Source: Pseudokineococcus lusitanus
Lineage (GTDB): Bacteria > Actinomycetota > Actinomycetes > Actinomycetales > Quadrisphaeraceae
NCBI RefSeq assembly: GCF_003751265.1
Contig: NZ_RJKN01000004.1
Location: 310,001-374,000 of the forward strand
Length of the DNA: 64,000 nucleotides
Reading direction: 5' to 3'
Part shown: positions 1-8,224 of the stretch, in pieces
Position numbering within the stretch: the stretch's first letter is position 1
How the letters are laid out: each line of letters opens with the position of its first letter
Translations under genes and position numbers: made by a program
The notes under the pieces: generated by a model
The model's database searches: none
What the model saw: the letters and a program-made list of their open reading frames with translations, nothing else
What the model was told of the DNA's origin: nothing

Positions 1-746
1 GCCACCGGCCCGGTGAGCGCGTCGTCGCCCGCGCGCAGCGCCCCGTCGAGGGCGGCGTGCAGCAGCGGGGCGAGGGCACGCCCGGGGTCCGCCACCCCGG
101 CGGCGGCCAGCAGCTCGCGCGCCTGGGCCACGAGCGTCACGACGTGGTTGGCGCCGTGCGAGAGCGCCGCGTGGTACGTCGCGCGGTCCTCCTCGGCGAC
201 GACGACGGGCTCCCCGCCCATCTCGACGACGAGGGCCTGCGCCACCGGCAGCACCGGGCCCGGCGCGGTGACGGCGAACGGGCAGTCGACGAGGCGCGCG
301 AGGTCGAGCGAGGTGCCGGTGAAGGTCATGGCGGGGTGGACGGCCAGCGGGATGGCCCCCGCGGCCCGGGCCGGGGCGAGCACCCCGACGCCGTGGATCC
401 CGGCGGTGTGGACGACGAGCTGCCCGGCCTGCCAGCCGCCCGTGGCGGCCACGCCCGCGACGAGGCCGGGCAGGACGTCGTCGGGGACGGCGAGGAGGAC
501 GAGCTCCGCGCGGCGGACCACCTCGGGGACCTCGAGGAGGGGCACGCCCGGGAGCAGGGCGTCGGCGCGCTCGCGCGTCCGCTCCGAGACGCCGGAGACG
601 CCGACGACGGCGTGGCCCGCCCCGCGCAGCGCCGCGCCGAGGACGGCACCCACCCGGCCGCCGCTGACGACGCCGACGCCGAGCCGGCCGGGCCGGGCGG
701 CGGGGTCGCCCCCTGCGTCGCCCGGTCGGGGCGTCCCCTGCTGCAC
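1..746 (-). CDS. Rossmann-like DUF2520 oxidoreductase (3' end cut by window)
   Basis: NAD(P)-binding protein of the Rossmann-like plus DUF2520 family, distantly related to pyrroline-5-carboxylate and ketopantoate reductases; the substrate is not known. Read from the GTG at 746, the nucleotide-binding segment GVVSGGRVGAVLGAAL is at about residues 23-40. It is followed by the LLAVPDDVLPGLV strand and a histidine-rich stretch (LVVHTAGIHG, LAVHPAMTFTG) typical of DUF2520. About 248 residues are visible and the reading frame runs off the left edge without a stop, so the C-terminus is missing. It is divergent from the methyltransferase at 811. In many actinobacteria this gene precedes panC, which would lie outside the window. 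Family call is firm, function is open. Confidence 0.85.
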   Translation of the reverse strand, partial: MQQGTPRPGDAGGDPAARPGRLGVGVVSGGRVGAVLGAALRGAGHAVVGVSGVSERTRERADALLPGVPLLEVPEVVRRAELVLLAVPDDVLPGLVAGVAATGGWQAGQLVVHTAGIHGVGVLAPARAAGAIPLAVHPAMTFTGTSLDLARLVDCPFAVTAPGPVLPVAQALVVEMGGEPVVVAEEDRATYHAALSHGANHVVTLVAQARELLAAAGVADPGRALAPLLHAALDGALRAGDDALTGPV

Positions 747-810
747 GGCGGCGAGTCTGGCACGCGCGCGGCGGCCGCCCCCGGGCCGCACGGCCTCGTA
801 GGGTCGCCGC

Positions 811-1542
811 GTGGGCAGGCACGAGCGGGTCGCGGCACTCGTCGGCGACGACCTCGCCGGTCAGGCCGTGGCCGACCTCGGCTGCGGCCCGGGGCGCACC
901 GTCCGTGCGCTCCTCGCGGCGGGACCGGCGCGGGTGCACGCCCTCGACCGGGCGTCCGGCCTCGACGACGACCTCCTCGCCGACCGCCGGGTGCGCAGCC
1001 GCCTGGCCGACCTCGACGACGGGCTCCCCCTCGACGACGGCGTCCTCGACGCGGCCGTGTCGCTCAACGTCGTCGAGCACCTCGCGTCCCCCGTCGACCA
1101 CCTCGTCGACTGCCACCGCGTCCTGCGGCCGGGCGGCCGGCTCGTCCTCGCGCACAGCGACTGGGACACCGCGCTCTTCACGAGCACCGACGACGCGCTG
1201 ACACGGGCCCTCGTCGACCGGTTCGCCGCCGCGGCCGCCGGCCCCTCCACCCGCTCCGACGGCTTCATGGGGCGCAAGCTGCCCGCCCTGGCCGACGCCT
1301 CGGCCGCCGCGGGCGCGCCGTGGGAGCTCGTCGCCGTCGACGTCTGGGCCGACCCGCACCGGCGCTTCGACGACGGGTCGGTGGCGTGGAAGGTCGCGAC
1401 GGCCGTCCTCGCCGCCGCGGCCGACGACGCCGCCCTCGCCGCCCGTGCCGCGGGCTGGCTCGAGGACCTGCGGGCGCTGGCCCGGGCCGGGCAGTTCCTC
1501 TTCGCGGTCACCGACGTCGCGGTGGTGCTGGAGCGCCGCTGA
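811..1542 (+). CDS. Class I SAM-dependent methyltransferase
   Basis: Predicted soluble S-adenosylmethionine-dependent methyltransferase of 243 residues. Motif I, DLGCGPGRTVRALL, lies at about residues 22-35. The acidic post-I strand (VHALDRASGLDDD) follows. The DAAVSLNVVEHLASP motif near residue 85 and the RVLRPGGRLVLAHSD motif near residue 105 are classic for Methyltransf_11-type enzymes. The start is the GTG at 811; the upstream reading is antisense to the DUF2520 gene. It is transcribed away from the DUF2520 gene with about 64 bases between the two starts. Nothing in the sequence shows the acceptor; an ASMT-like small-molecule methylase is one possibility. A solitary gene, not obviously in an operon. 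Confidence 0.88.
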   Translation: MGRHERVAALVGDDLAGQAVADLGCGPGRTVRALLAAGPARVHALDRASGLDDDLLADRRVRSRLADLDDGLPLDDGVLDAAVSLNVVEHLASPVDHLVDCHRVLRPGGRLVLAHSDWDTALFTSTDDALTRALVDRFAAAAAGPSTRSDGFMGRKLPALADASAAAGAPWELVAVDVWADPHRRFDDGSVAWKVATAVLAAAADDAALAARAAGWLEDLRALARAGQFLFAVTDVAVVLERR

Positions 1543-1593
1543 CCGTCGGCGGGAGGACGACCACGACGTCTCGTCCGGATCTCCCGGTGGTGG

Positions 1594-2082
1594 CTACTCC
1601 GAGGGGCGGTCCGGGCGGTCGTCGTCCTCCGCGGACGCCGGGCGGCGGCCGCTGCGGCCCATGACGACCTGCTCGAGGCGGGTGAGGCACTCGCGGTTGC
1701 GCACCTGGAAGGCGAGCGCGCTGAGGGGGCGCGGGACGAGGAGCCCGACGCCGGACACCACCTCCTCGGCCAGGGCCACGCGGGTGCCGCCCGGGACCTC
1801 CGCCAGCGTGAGGTGGATGCGGGCGCGGCCGAACGGCCAGGCGCGGGCCGTCAGCTCGAGGTGGCCCGGCAGGTCCGAGGTGACGACGGTCGTGTGGTCG
1901 TCGAGGTGCAGCGGCCACGGGCCCGACGAGTGGTGCAGGCGGGAGCCCTGCGCCGGCCAGTCGGCCTCCACCCCGCGGATGCGGGCCGCCCCGACGACCC
2001 ACAGGCCGTAGAGCCACCCGTCGGACAGGACGGCGACGACGTCCTCCGGGGGGCAGGGGAACGTGCGCGCGACGGTGGTCAT
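1594..2082 (-). CDS. SRPBCC family protein
   Basis: A 162-residue protein of the START/Bet v1-like SRPBCC fold (polyketide-cyclase-like), expected to hold a hydrophobic ligand in a helix-grip cavity. The opening FPCPPEDVVAVLSDGWLYGLWVVG is the usual first helix and strand, and the segment RIHLTLAEVPGGTRVALAEEVV is the typical antiparallel sheet preceding the long C-terminal helix. The ATG at 2082 overlaps the stop of the upstream PH-domain gene by four bases (ATGA), so the two are translationally coupled. It is the third gene of a three-gene operon. The C-terminus is a short charged tail. Ligand and role are unknown. Confidence 0.85.
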   Translation of the reverse strand: MTTVARTFPCPPEDVVAVLSDGWLYGLWVVGAARIRGVEADWPAQGSRLHHSSGPWPLHLDDHTTVVTSDLPGHLELTARAWPFGRARIHLTLAEVPGGTRVALAEEVVSGVGLLVPRPLSALAFQVRNRECLTRLEQVVMGRSGRRPASAEDDDRPDRPSE

Positions 2083-3836
2083 GGGCCCTCCGGGGTGCCG
2101 GGCCGCCCGTCGGGGCGGGCCCAGCCGTCGTGGTCCCCCGGGCGCTCGAGGGACGGGTCGACCGCGGGGGACGTCGCCCCTGCGTCGAGGTCGGGAGCGG
2201 GGGCGCTGCCGGGGGCGGCGCCTCCGGGGGCGGTCGTCGCCGCGGCCGCGTCCGGGGCCGACGGGCCCGCCGGCTCCTCCGCGGCGGCCGGCGCCGGGGC
2301 GCCGCCGACCGAGGGGTCCTGCGTCCCGGCCCCCTGCTCGGCGGCGAGCGCGGTCATCCAGCGCTCGGGACCGGCGGACCGCCGGGCGGTCGCGGCGCGG
2401 TGCGACTGCTCGGCGAGGAGCGCCGCCGCGGCCGGCGCGGCGAGGTGGTCGACGCGCGGCGTCACGGGCCCCGGCGTCGCGTGCGCGACGACGGTCGCCA
2501 CGCCGAGGCGCCGCTGCAGGGGCCCCTGCTCGAGCGAGAGGCTCTGCGTGCGCTCGTGCGGGACGACGTCGAGCTGGCGGGTCAGGCGGCCGCGCCGGCA
2601 CAGCAACGCCGTGCGGGTGACGCGGAAGCCGTTGCGGCGCCAGGCGACCGGGTCGAGCCAGCGCGAGGAGCGGGGCGCGTCCACCCACCCCGCGGCCGTC
2701 CCCGTGCCGGTGAGGCCGGCGCCCAGGACGGCGGCCGCGTCGTCGACGCCCGGGTCGGGCACGACGAGGGACAGCACGCGCACGGCCTCCTCCCGCGTGC
2801 CGACGGGCAGCAGGACGGTGGCCTTGCCGGCGTCCTCGCTGCTCGCGCTCGCGTACCCGGCGACGTCCATCTGCATCGTCCACCAGTCGGGCCCGCGCCA
2901 GAGGAACGGCTGGCTGAGGCGGATGGCCTGGACGCGGCCCGGCGGGACCGTCTGGGCGCGGGTCTCGGTGAGCCCGTGCCGCAGCCGCAGGCCGTCCGGC
3001 GACGCGGCGATCCGGAAGCCGAAGCCGCGGGAGAAGCTGCCCCACAGGCCGGCCGCGACGCCGAAGGCCGCGGGCAGGCCGCCCACGAGGAAGCCCGGCG
3101 AGCCCGTGGCGACGACCGCGACGACGGCGGCCACGACGACGAGCGCGACGGCGACCGTCCACCCCGAGCGGAGCATCGAGCCGACGAGGCGGTCGACGGG
3201 GACCTGCAGCACCTCCCGCTCGGGCGCCTCGGGCGCCTCCTGCCCCTCCTCCACCCGGACGCCGGCGGCCCGGGCGAGCAGCGTGCGCCGCAGCCGCTGG
3301 GCCTCGGCCGAGCGGAGGTAGGCCAGGGAGACGTCGGAGCCGGAGCCGCCGGCCACCTCGAGCTTGAGCTCGGACAGCCCGGTGAGCCGCGCGACGAGCG
3401 GCTGGACGACGTCGACGGCCTGCAGACGGTCCAGGCGCACGCGCCGGTGCTGCCGGTTGAGGACGCCGGTGCGCAGCTCGACGACCTCGTCACCGACCCG
3501 GAACCGCGTGACCCGCCACGTGACGTAGGACCACACCGCGATGAGGAACGCCCCGACCGCGAGCAGCCCCAGCTGGACGAGCAGCGCCACGCCGACGTAC
3601 TCCCGCGGCGGCTCGCCCCCGTCACCGCCGAAGGGCAGCAGGTCGCCGCCGCCCTGCTGGACGACGAAGAAGAGCAGGACCGCGAGCACCGCCCAGCCGC
3701 GCACGAGGGGCGTGACGGGGTGCATCCGCTTCCACGTGCCGTCGGCCTCGGGGGCCTCCTCGACGGGCCCGGCGCCGCGCGGGTCCCCCGGCGCCGGGTC
3801 GGGGGCGGGGCGGGGGACGGGGTCGGGCGTCGTCAC
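2079..3836 (-). CDS. PH domain-containing membrane protein (YdbT-like)
   Basis: A 585-residue membrane protein with bacterial PH-like (DUF304, bPH_2) domains. A hydrophobic hairpin near residues 40-85 (VLAVLLFFVVQQ, then LGLLAVGAFLIAVW) leads into a first PH module (FRVGDEVVELRTGVLNRQHRRV). A second hydrophobic region (VALVVVAAVVAVVAT) and more PH modules follow, ending with VTRTALLCRRGRLTRQLDVV. The last 90 residues are Ala/Pro-rich and probably disordered. The start is the GTG at 3836, which overlaps the stop of the gene at 3833 by four bases. The ydbS/ydbT pairing is conserved in many bacteria, and in Bacillus these proteins contribute to bacteriocin resistance. Longer upstream reading is only antisense overlap. 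Confidence 0.86.
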   Translation of the reverse strand: MTTPDPVPRPAPDPAPGDPRGAGPVEEAPEADGTWKRMHPVTPLVRGWAVLAVLLFFVVQQGGGDLLPFGGDGGEPPREYVGVALLVQLGLLAVGAFLIAVWSYVTWRVTRFRVGDEVVELRTGVLNRQHRRVRLDRLQAVDVVQPLVARLTGLSELKLEVAGGSGSDVSLAYLRSAEAQRLRRTLLARAAGVRVEEGQEAPEAPEREVLQVPVDRLVGSMLRSGWTVAVALVVVAAVVAVVATGSPGFLVGGLPAAFGVAAGLWGSFSRGFGFRIAASPDGLRLRHGLTETRAQTVPPGRVQAIRLSQPFLWRGPDWWTMQMDVAGYASASSEDAGKATVLLPVGTREEAVRVLSLVVPDPGVDDAAAVLGAGLTGTGTAAGWVDAPRSSRWLDPVAWRRNGFRVTRTALLCRRGRLTRQLDVVPHERTQSLSLEQGPLQRRLGVATVVAHATPGPVTPRVDHLAAPAAAALLAEQSHRAATARRSAGPERWMTALAAEQGAGTQDPSVGGAPAPAAAEEPAGPSAPDAAAATTAPGGAAPGSAPAPDLDAGATSPAVDPSLERPGDHDGWARPDGRPGTPEGP

Positions 3837-4342
3837 AGCCCCGCCAGCCGGGCCTCGCCGCGCGAGGCCAGCCGGTCGCGCAGGCGCTCGGCCTCGGCCG
3901 GGGGCAGGCCCGGGATGCTCGCGTCCGTGCCGGCGGAGGCGGTGTGCAGCTGCACGGTGGCGATGCCGAAGCGGCGGTCCACCGGGCCCGCCGAGACGTC
4001 GACGTACTGCATGCGGCCGTAGGGGACGACGACGAGCGACCGGAAGAGCAGGCCGCGCCGGACGAGGAGGTCGTCCTCCCGCTCGGCGTAGCCCAGGGCC
4101 GCGACCTGGCGCCCGATGACGACGAGCCGCAGGACCAGGTGCGCGGCGAAGGGCAGCCAGAGCAGCACGACCCACGGCGTGTCCGTGGCCACGGCCACCA
4201 CGACGGCGGGGACCAGCAGGACGAGGTGGGAGATGACGCTGCCGATGCGGCGGACCGTCGCCAGGCGGGGCGAGACCCGCGTCCACGCCACGCCCTCGGG
4301 GTCGAAGACCCCGTCGTCCGCGCGCCTGCCGCTGCCGGCCAC
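3833..4342 (-). CDS. PH domain-containing protein (YdbS-like)
   Basis: A 169-residue membrane protein that forms the front half of the YdbS/YdbT pair. Two hydrophobic segments at about residues 35-55 and 57-72 form a hairpin. They are followed by the bPH_2 module with REDDLLVRRGLLF and VVVPYGRMQYVDV, the recognisable core of this family. The reading GIATVQLHTASAG near the end is the conserved last strand. It is the first gene of a tightly coupled operon (four-base overlap at each junction) with the genes at 2079 and 1594. Its own 5' region is 134 bases up to the secreted-protein gene at 4477. Biological role is not established in actinobacteria. Confidence 0.87.
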   Translation of the reverse strand: MAGSGRRADDGVFDPEGVAWTRVSPRLATVRRIGSVISHLVLLVPAVVVAVATDTPWVVLLWLPFAAHLVLRLVVIGRQVAALGYAEREDDLLVRRGLLFRSLVVVPYGRMQYVDVSAGPVDRRFGIATVQLHTASAGTDASIPGLPPAEAERLRDRLASRGEARLAGL

Positions 4343-4476
4343 CGGTCCCTCGCCTCCGTCGGGTGCCCGCGGGGCCCTCCCCGCGGTCGTCGGTCGACCC
4401 TCTCAGGTCCGGCGGTGCGGCGCCCGCAGCACCGCCGGGCCCGCTCCCACCGCCCGCGCGCCCGGCGGCGGGACGG

Positions 4477-5568
4477 TCAGCGGCCCCGGGTGACGAGCGA
4501 CTGCACCTCGGCGACGTCGAGGGCGAGGGCGCTCGTCCGGGTGATCGGCGTGAGGGCGCCGCCGGCCACCGGCGTCCCGTCCGTGACGCCGTCCCACGAG
4601 ACCGTGTACGACGTCGTCGTCCGGACGTCGAAGCCGCCCGGCTGCCCGGCGCTGGAGCGCTGCGGGGTCAGCGTGCAGCCCGCCGCGTCGGCGGCCCCGG
4701 GGGCCCACGCCGTCCGGGCCGCCTCGGCGGCGCACGAGGCGCTGCCGGTCGCGGAGCGGGCGGTGAAGAGGTCCGGCTCGGCACGGACGGTCGCCGAGCT
4801 GGCACCGGCGGTCGCGGTGATCTCGACCGGCACGAAGCCGTCCGCCGCGTCGGCGCCGTCGGTGACCCACAGCCAGCTGGGCAGCGAGACGTAGCCGCGG
4901 GCGGTGGGGTTCGTCTCGACGTCGGGCTCGGGGACCGTGATGGCCTCCTGCGCGATCTGGAGGAGCTCCTCGGCCGTCACGACGGGGGGCGGCGGCGGGG
5001 GCGGCGCCTGGCCCTCCGGCACCCACAACCACTCCGAGGAGGGGCCGCCGGTCGCCCCGGCCCGCAGCGTGTCCTTGCACGCCCGCGTGGCGGCCGTGTA
5101 GTCGAAGGAGCCGCTCGAGGCGCCCGACAGGTCCTGCCCCTGCGCGGTCTGGCCGACCAGGACGTACCAGCCGCCGGCCTCGGTCGAGAGCTGCTCGACG
5201 ATGTCCGTGGGGACGACCTCGTTGTTGAGCGAGCCGCGCGTGCCGGGCCCGTAGGAGCCGAGGAAGGACTCGCCGTCGTAGAGCGGGCCGTCCCAGTAGC
5301 AGGCCGGGGGCTTGGAGATCGTGCGCGTGGCGCTGCCGCCCCCGCCGCCCGACGGGCCCCCCGACCCGACGCCGTTGCCGGTGAGGGTGACCGAGATGGC
5401 GACGGCGCCGAGCGTGGAGCCGTCGGAGTCGCCCCGCGCCTGGCCCGCCGCGACGCCGCCGTCGCCCGGCGCGGCCGCCACGGGCGAGGCGACGGCCGTC
5501 GCCGTGACGACCGCCGCCACCAGCAGGGCGGCCGGGCGTCGTCGGGAGGCGGTGGGACGTCGTCGCAC
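4477..5568 (-). CDS. Secreted hypothetical protein
   Basis: A 363-residue protein with an N-terminal Sec signal peptide: an Arg-rich start, a hydrophobic core (AALLVAAVVTATAVA) and a likely cleavage after residues near 33 (VAAAPG). The mature part has a Gly/Ser linker near residue 70, a Cys-containing segment (KPPACYWDG), a proline run (seven consecutive Pro) near residue 190, and two further Cys near the C-terminus that could form a disulfide. Domains of this pattern occur beside secretion or cell-wall genes in actinobacteria, but I do not recognise a defined family. It stands alone between the PH operon and a lipoprotein gene. Function is unknown. Confidence 0.75.
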   Translation of the reverse strand: MRRRPTASRRRPAALLVAAVVTATAVASPVAAAPGDGGVAAGQARGDSDGSTLGAVAISVTLTGNGVGSGGPSGGGGGSATRTISKPPACYWDGPLYDGESFLGSYGPGTRGSLNNEVVPTDIVEQLSTEAGGWYVLVGQTAQGQDLSGASSGSFDYTAATRACKDTLRAGATGGPSSEWLWVPEGQAPPPPPPPVVTAEELLQIAQEAITVPEPDVETNPTARGYVSLPSWLWVTDGADAADGFVPVEITATAGASSATVRAEPDLFTARSATGSASCAAEAARTAWAPGAADAAGCTLTPQRSSAGQPGGFDVRTTTSYTVSWDGVTDGTPVAGGALTPITRTSALALDVAEVQSLVTRGR

Positions 5569-5683
5569 GAGGGGGCTCCGCGAGGTCTGGGCCGGGGCGT
5601 GACGGCCGGGCGAGAGGGACGCGGTGGGGCAATCTACCGGCGGGCCCGCGGCAGCGGGACCCCTCGGACGGGTGCTCCGCCCG

Positions 5684-6340
5684 TCAGCCGCACCCGGCGT
5701 CGCCTTCGGACGCGCGGAGGTCGGACACCTGCCACCGCCCGTCCTCGGCGGTGAGCACGGCGTCGTAGGCGACGCGGGCGCCGCCCGTGCCCTCGGCCGC
5801 GGCGCCGTCCGCGTCGACCGCCACGAGGCCCGAGTCGTCGAGGCAGTCGGTGAGGACGACGACGTCCGTCGGCGTGCCGGCGACCTGCGGGTCGAGCACC
5901 ACGGTGCCGCGGTAGGCGAGGCCCTCCGCCCGCTGCGCCGCGACGAAGGCGAGCGTGCGCTGCCGCTGCGGCTCCGCCGTCAGCGCCTCGAGCGTGCCGA
6001 GGGGCCGGGCGGGGTCGGCCAGCACCGCGACGTCCTCGGTCCAGAAGGCGACGTAGGCGTCGAAGACGGCCCGGGCGGCCGGGTCCTCCGGCGGCTCGGC
6101 GACGACCTCGACCCCGGCGTCGTCCGCGGGCGGCGCCGTGGTCGACGCCGACGTCACGGGCCCGGACGGCTCCGGGGAGCCGCCCGTCGTGGGCGGCGCG
6201 GACGCCGACGGCGCCGGCGTCGTCGTCCCGCTGGGGACGACGACCTCCGGCGCCGGCTCGTCGGTGCAGCCCGCGAGCGCGAGGGCGAGCAGCGGCACGC
6301 CCAGGAGCGCCCGCACCGCCCGGCCCCGCGCCGGGGTCAC
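5684..6340 (-). CDS. Lipoprotein downstream of the osmolyte SBP
   Basis: A 218-residue lipoprotein with a lipobox at residues 21-25 (ALAGC), so Cys25 is the predicted lipidation site. A long Ser/Thr/Pro linker follows (roughly residues 30-75). The globular part begins near AVFDAYVAFWTEDVAVLADP, a pattern seen in small SnoaL/NTF2-like secreted proteins. The GTG start at 6340 overlaps the stop of the substrate-binding protein gene by four bases, so the two are coupled and co-expressed with the OpuC-type importer. It may be an accessory surface protein of that transporter. That role is inference from position only. Confidence 0.78.
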   Translation of the reverse strand: MTPARGRAVRALLGVPLLALALAGCTDEPAPEVVVPSGTTTPAPSASAPPTTGGSPEPSGPVTSASTTAPPADDAGVEVVAEPPEDPAARAVFDAYVAFWTEDVAVLADPARPLGTLEALTAEPQRQRTLAFVAAQRAEGLAYRGTVVLDPQVAGTPTDVVVLTDCLDDSGLVAVDADGAAAEGTGGARVAYDAVLTAEDGRWQVSDLRASEGDAGCG

Positions 6341-7335
6341 CCCTCGACCAGGCCCTTCTCCACGAGGTAGTCGCGGGCGACGTCCTCGGGGAGCAGGCGC
6401 TCCTGGTCGACCTGGGCGTTGAGGTCGGCGAGGTCCTCGGTGGTGAGGACCGGCGCCAGCTGGTTGAGCGTCTCGAGCAGCTGCGGGTCCGCCTCGGCGG
6501 ACTCCGCGTTGACGACCGGCACGAGGTTGTTGGCCGGCTGGACCTCCTGGTCGTCCTCCAGGAGGACGAGGCCGAGGTCGGCGAGGGTCGCGTCGGTCGT
6601 CCCGCTGATGCCGATGGGCACCTGGCCGTCGGCGACCTTCTGCTTGCCGGTGATGCTGCCGAAGCCGTCGCCCGTCACGCCGCCGACGGTGATGCCGTAG
6701 GCGCTCTCGAGGATCGCGGCGCAGAAGGGCTGCTGCGTGGCGTCGAGGCACTCCTGCCCGGCGGCCATCTCGACGGGGCCGGACTGCGCCTCGCCGAACT
6801 GCGTCAGCGTCGTGACGCCCTCGGCGTCGGAGTACTCCTGCGTGACGTAGAAGGCGTTGTCGCTCGACGCCTCGGCGGGCTCCCCGAGGACGAGGCCCTG
6901 CTCCTCGGCGACCGGCTCGAAGGCGGCCATCGTGCCCTCGATGTCCGCGGTGGAGATCGGCTCGCCCGCGAGGAAGTCGGCCATGGAGGCCGCGTACTCG
7001 GGGAGCACGTCGACCTCGCCGCGCAGGAGGGCGTCGGCGTAGGTGGCCCGCTCGTCCGTGGCGGTCACGGTCACGTCGTAGCCGGCGTCCTCGAGGAGCG
7101 CCGCGTACATGGCCTCCATGACGGCCATCTCCGTGAAGGTCGCGCCGCCGACGGTGACGGCGCCGCCGCCGCCGGAGCCCTCGGAGGCGTCGCCGCCCGA
7201 GCCGCCCCCGGACAGGGCGTCGCCGCCGCCGCAGGCGGTGAGGGCCAGGACGCCCGCGAGCGGCAGCCCGAGCAGCGCGCTGCGGCGGCGCGCCGGCCGA
7301 CGGGTGGTGGAGGTGGGGGTGGTGGGAGCGCCCAT
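6337..7335 (-). CDS. Glycine betaine/choline-type ABC substrate-binding lipoprotein (OpuC/OsmF family)
   Basis: A 332-residue lipoprotein that should capture a quaternary ammonium osmolyte (betaine, choline or similar) outside the membrane. The lipobox LTAC places lipidated Cys at residue 35, and a Gly/Ser-rich linker follows to about residue 68. The OpuAC-type domain starts at VTVGGATFTEMAVMEAMYAALLE. It includes LLRGEVDVLPEYAAS and DNAFYVTQEYSD, which are characteristic of the OpuCC/OsmF class. The start at 7335 is preferred over the longer reading because GAAGG-like Shine-Dalgarno bases lie about 10 bases before this ATG. It sits downstream of the two permease genes. The exact substrate cannot be read from the sequence. 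Confidence 0.88.
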   Translation of the reverse strand: MGAPTTPTSTTRRPARRRSALLGLPLAGVLALTACGGGDALSGGGSGGDASEGSGGGGAVTVGGATFTEMAVMEAMYAALLEDAGYDVTVTATDERATYADALLRGEVDVLPEYAASMADFLAGEPISTADIEGTMAAFEPVAEEQGLVLGEPAEASSDNAFYVTQEYSDAEGVTTLTQFGEAQSGPVEMAAGQECLDATQQPFCAAILESAYGITVGGVTGDGFGSITGKQKVADGQVPIGISGTTDATLADLGLVLLEDDQEVQPANNLVPVVNAESAEADPQLLETLNQLAPVLTTEDLADLNAQVDQERLLPEDVARDYLVEKGLVEG

Positions 7336-7419
7336 GGCAGGCCCGCCTTCTGTGTCCCGCGGCGCCGTGCGCCGCGCGTGTCCGGTGGGCCGGTCGGCCC
7401 GCGTCGGGAGGAAGTACAC

Positions 7420-7449
7420 CCCCTGCGCGCCGCGCGGCGCACGCAGGGG
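7420..7449. terminator. Strong hairpin between permease and SBP genes
   Basis: Nested inverted repeat: outer arms CCCCTGCG (7420-7427) and CGCAGGGG (7442-7449), inner arms CGCCG (7428-7432) and CGGCG (7435-7439). It lies in the 166-base gap between the permease stop (7502) and the binding-protein start (7335). There is no T-run, as is usual in high-GC genomes. It may be an intra-operon attenuator that sets the ratio of permease to binding-protein mRNA, or an RNase-stabilising stem. Confidence 0.5.
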
Positions 7450-7501
7450 TGGCCGCCCGCGCGTCACGGTCCGGTGACGGGCGGGCCGCCCCGGTCCGTC
7501 G

Positions 7502-8224
7502 TCAGCCCGCCGGCGTGGCCGCGGCCTGCGGCGCCGCGTCCTCCGGCACCGCCCGGCGGGAGGACGGGCGGCGCGCCAGCCGGCGCTGGAGGAGGCCCAG
7601 CAGCAGCTCCACGAGGAGGGCCACGGCCGCGACCAGCACGGCCCCGGCGACGACCTGCGGCTGGTCGCGCGTGGCGACCCCGGCCCGGATGCCGGCGCCG
7701 AGGGCCGTCGTGCTGACGAGGCCGACGACCGTGGCCGTGGCGACCACCTGCACCGCGGCGATGCGGACGCCGACCATGAGCAGCGGCGTCGCGAGCGGGA
7801 GCTCGACCCGCAGGACCTGCTGCAGCGGGCTCATGCCGAGGCCGCGGGCGGCGTCGACGGCAGCCCGGTCCACCTCCCGCATGCCCGTGTAGGTGTTCGT
7901 CAGCAGGGGCGGGATCGAGAACAGGGCCAGGGCGAGCACGAAGCTCGTCGTGCTGTCCCCCAGGGGCGGACCGACCAGCACGAAGATCACGAGCACGGCG
8001 AAGGTCGGGACCGCCCGACCGATGTTGGCGATGTTGATGGCGAGCGCCCCGCCGCGGCCGGTGTGCCCGAGCCACAGGCCGAGCGGGACGGCGACGACGA
8101 CGGCGAGCAGGAGCGACAGGGAGGCGAGCCCGAGGTGGTCGACGGCCTGGCGGCCGAGCCCGAAGGAGCCGCGCCAGTTCTCGCCGTCGAGGAGGAACGA
8201 CAGGGCGTCGGTGAGCCAGCTCAT
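7502..8224 (-). CDS. ABC transporter permease (OpuC-type, second)
   Basis: A 240-residue inner-membrane permease with about five to six transmembrane helices (for example LASLSLLLAVVVAVPLGLWLG and AVPTFAVLVIFVLVGPPL). The cytoplasmic EAA-like loop DAARGLGMSPLQQVLRVELP contacts the ATPase. This is the proW/opuCB-like class in which the permease is short. Its ATG at 8224 overlaps the stop of the first permease by four bases. With the gene at 8221 it should form the heterodimeric channel of the osmolyte importer. The tail is a short Arg/Ala-rich cytoplasmic extension. Confidence 0.9.
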   Translation of the reverse strand: MSWLTDALSFLLDGENWRGSFGLGRQAVDHLGLASLSLLLAVVVAVPLGLWLGHTGRGGALAINIANIGRAVPTFAVLVIFVLVGPPLGDSTTSFVLALALFSIPPLLTNTYTGMREVDRAAVDAARGLGMSPLQQVLRVELPLATPLLMVGVRIAAVQVVATATVVGLVSTTALGAGIRAGVATRDQPQVVAGAVLVAAVALLVELLLGLLQRRLARRPSSRRAVPEDAAPQAAATPAG

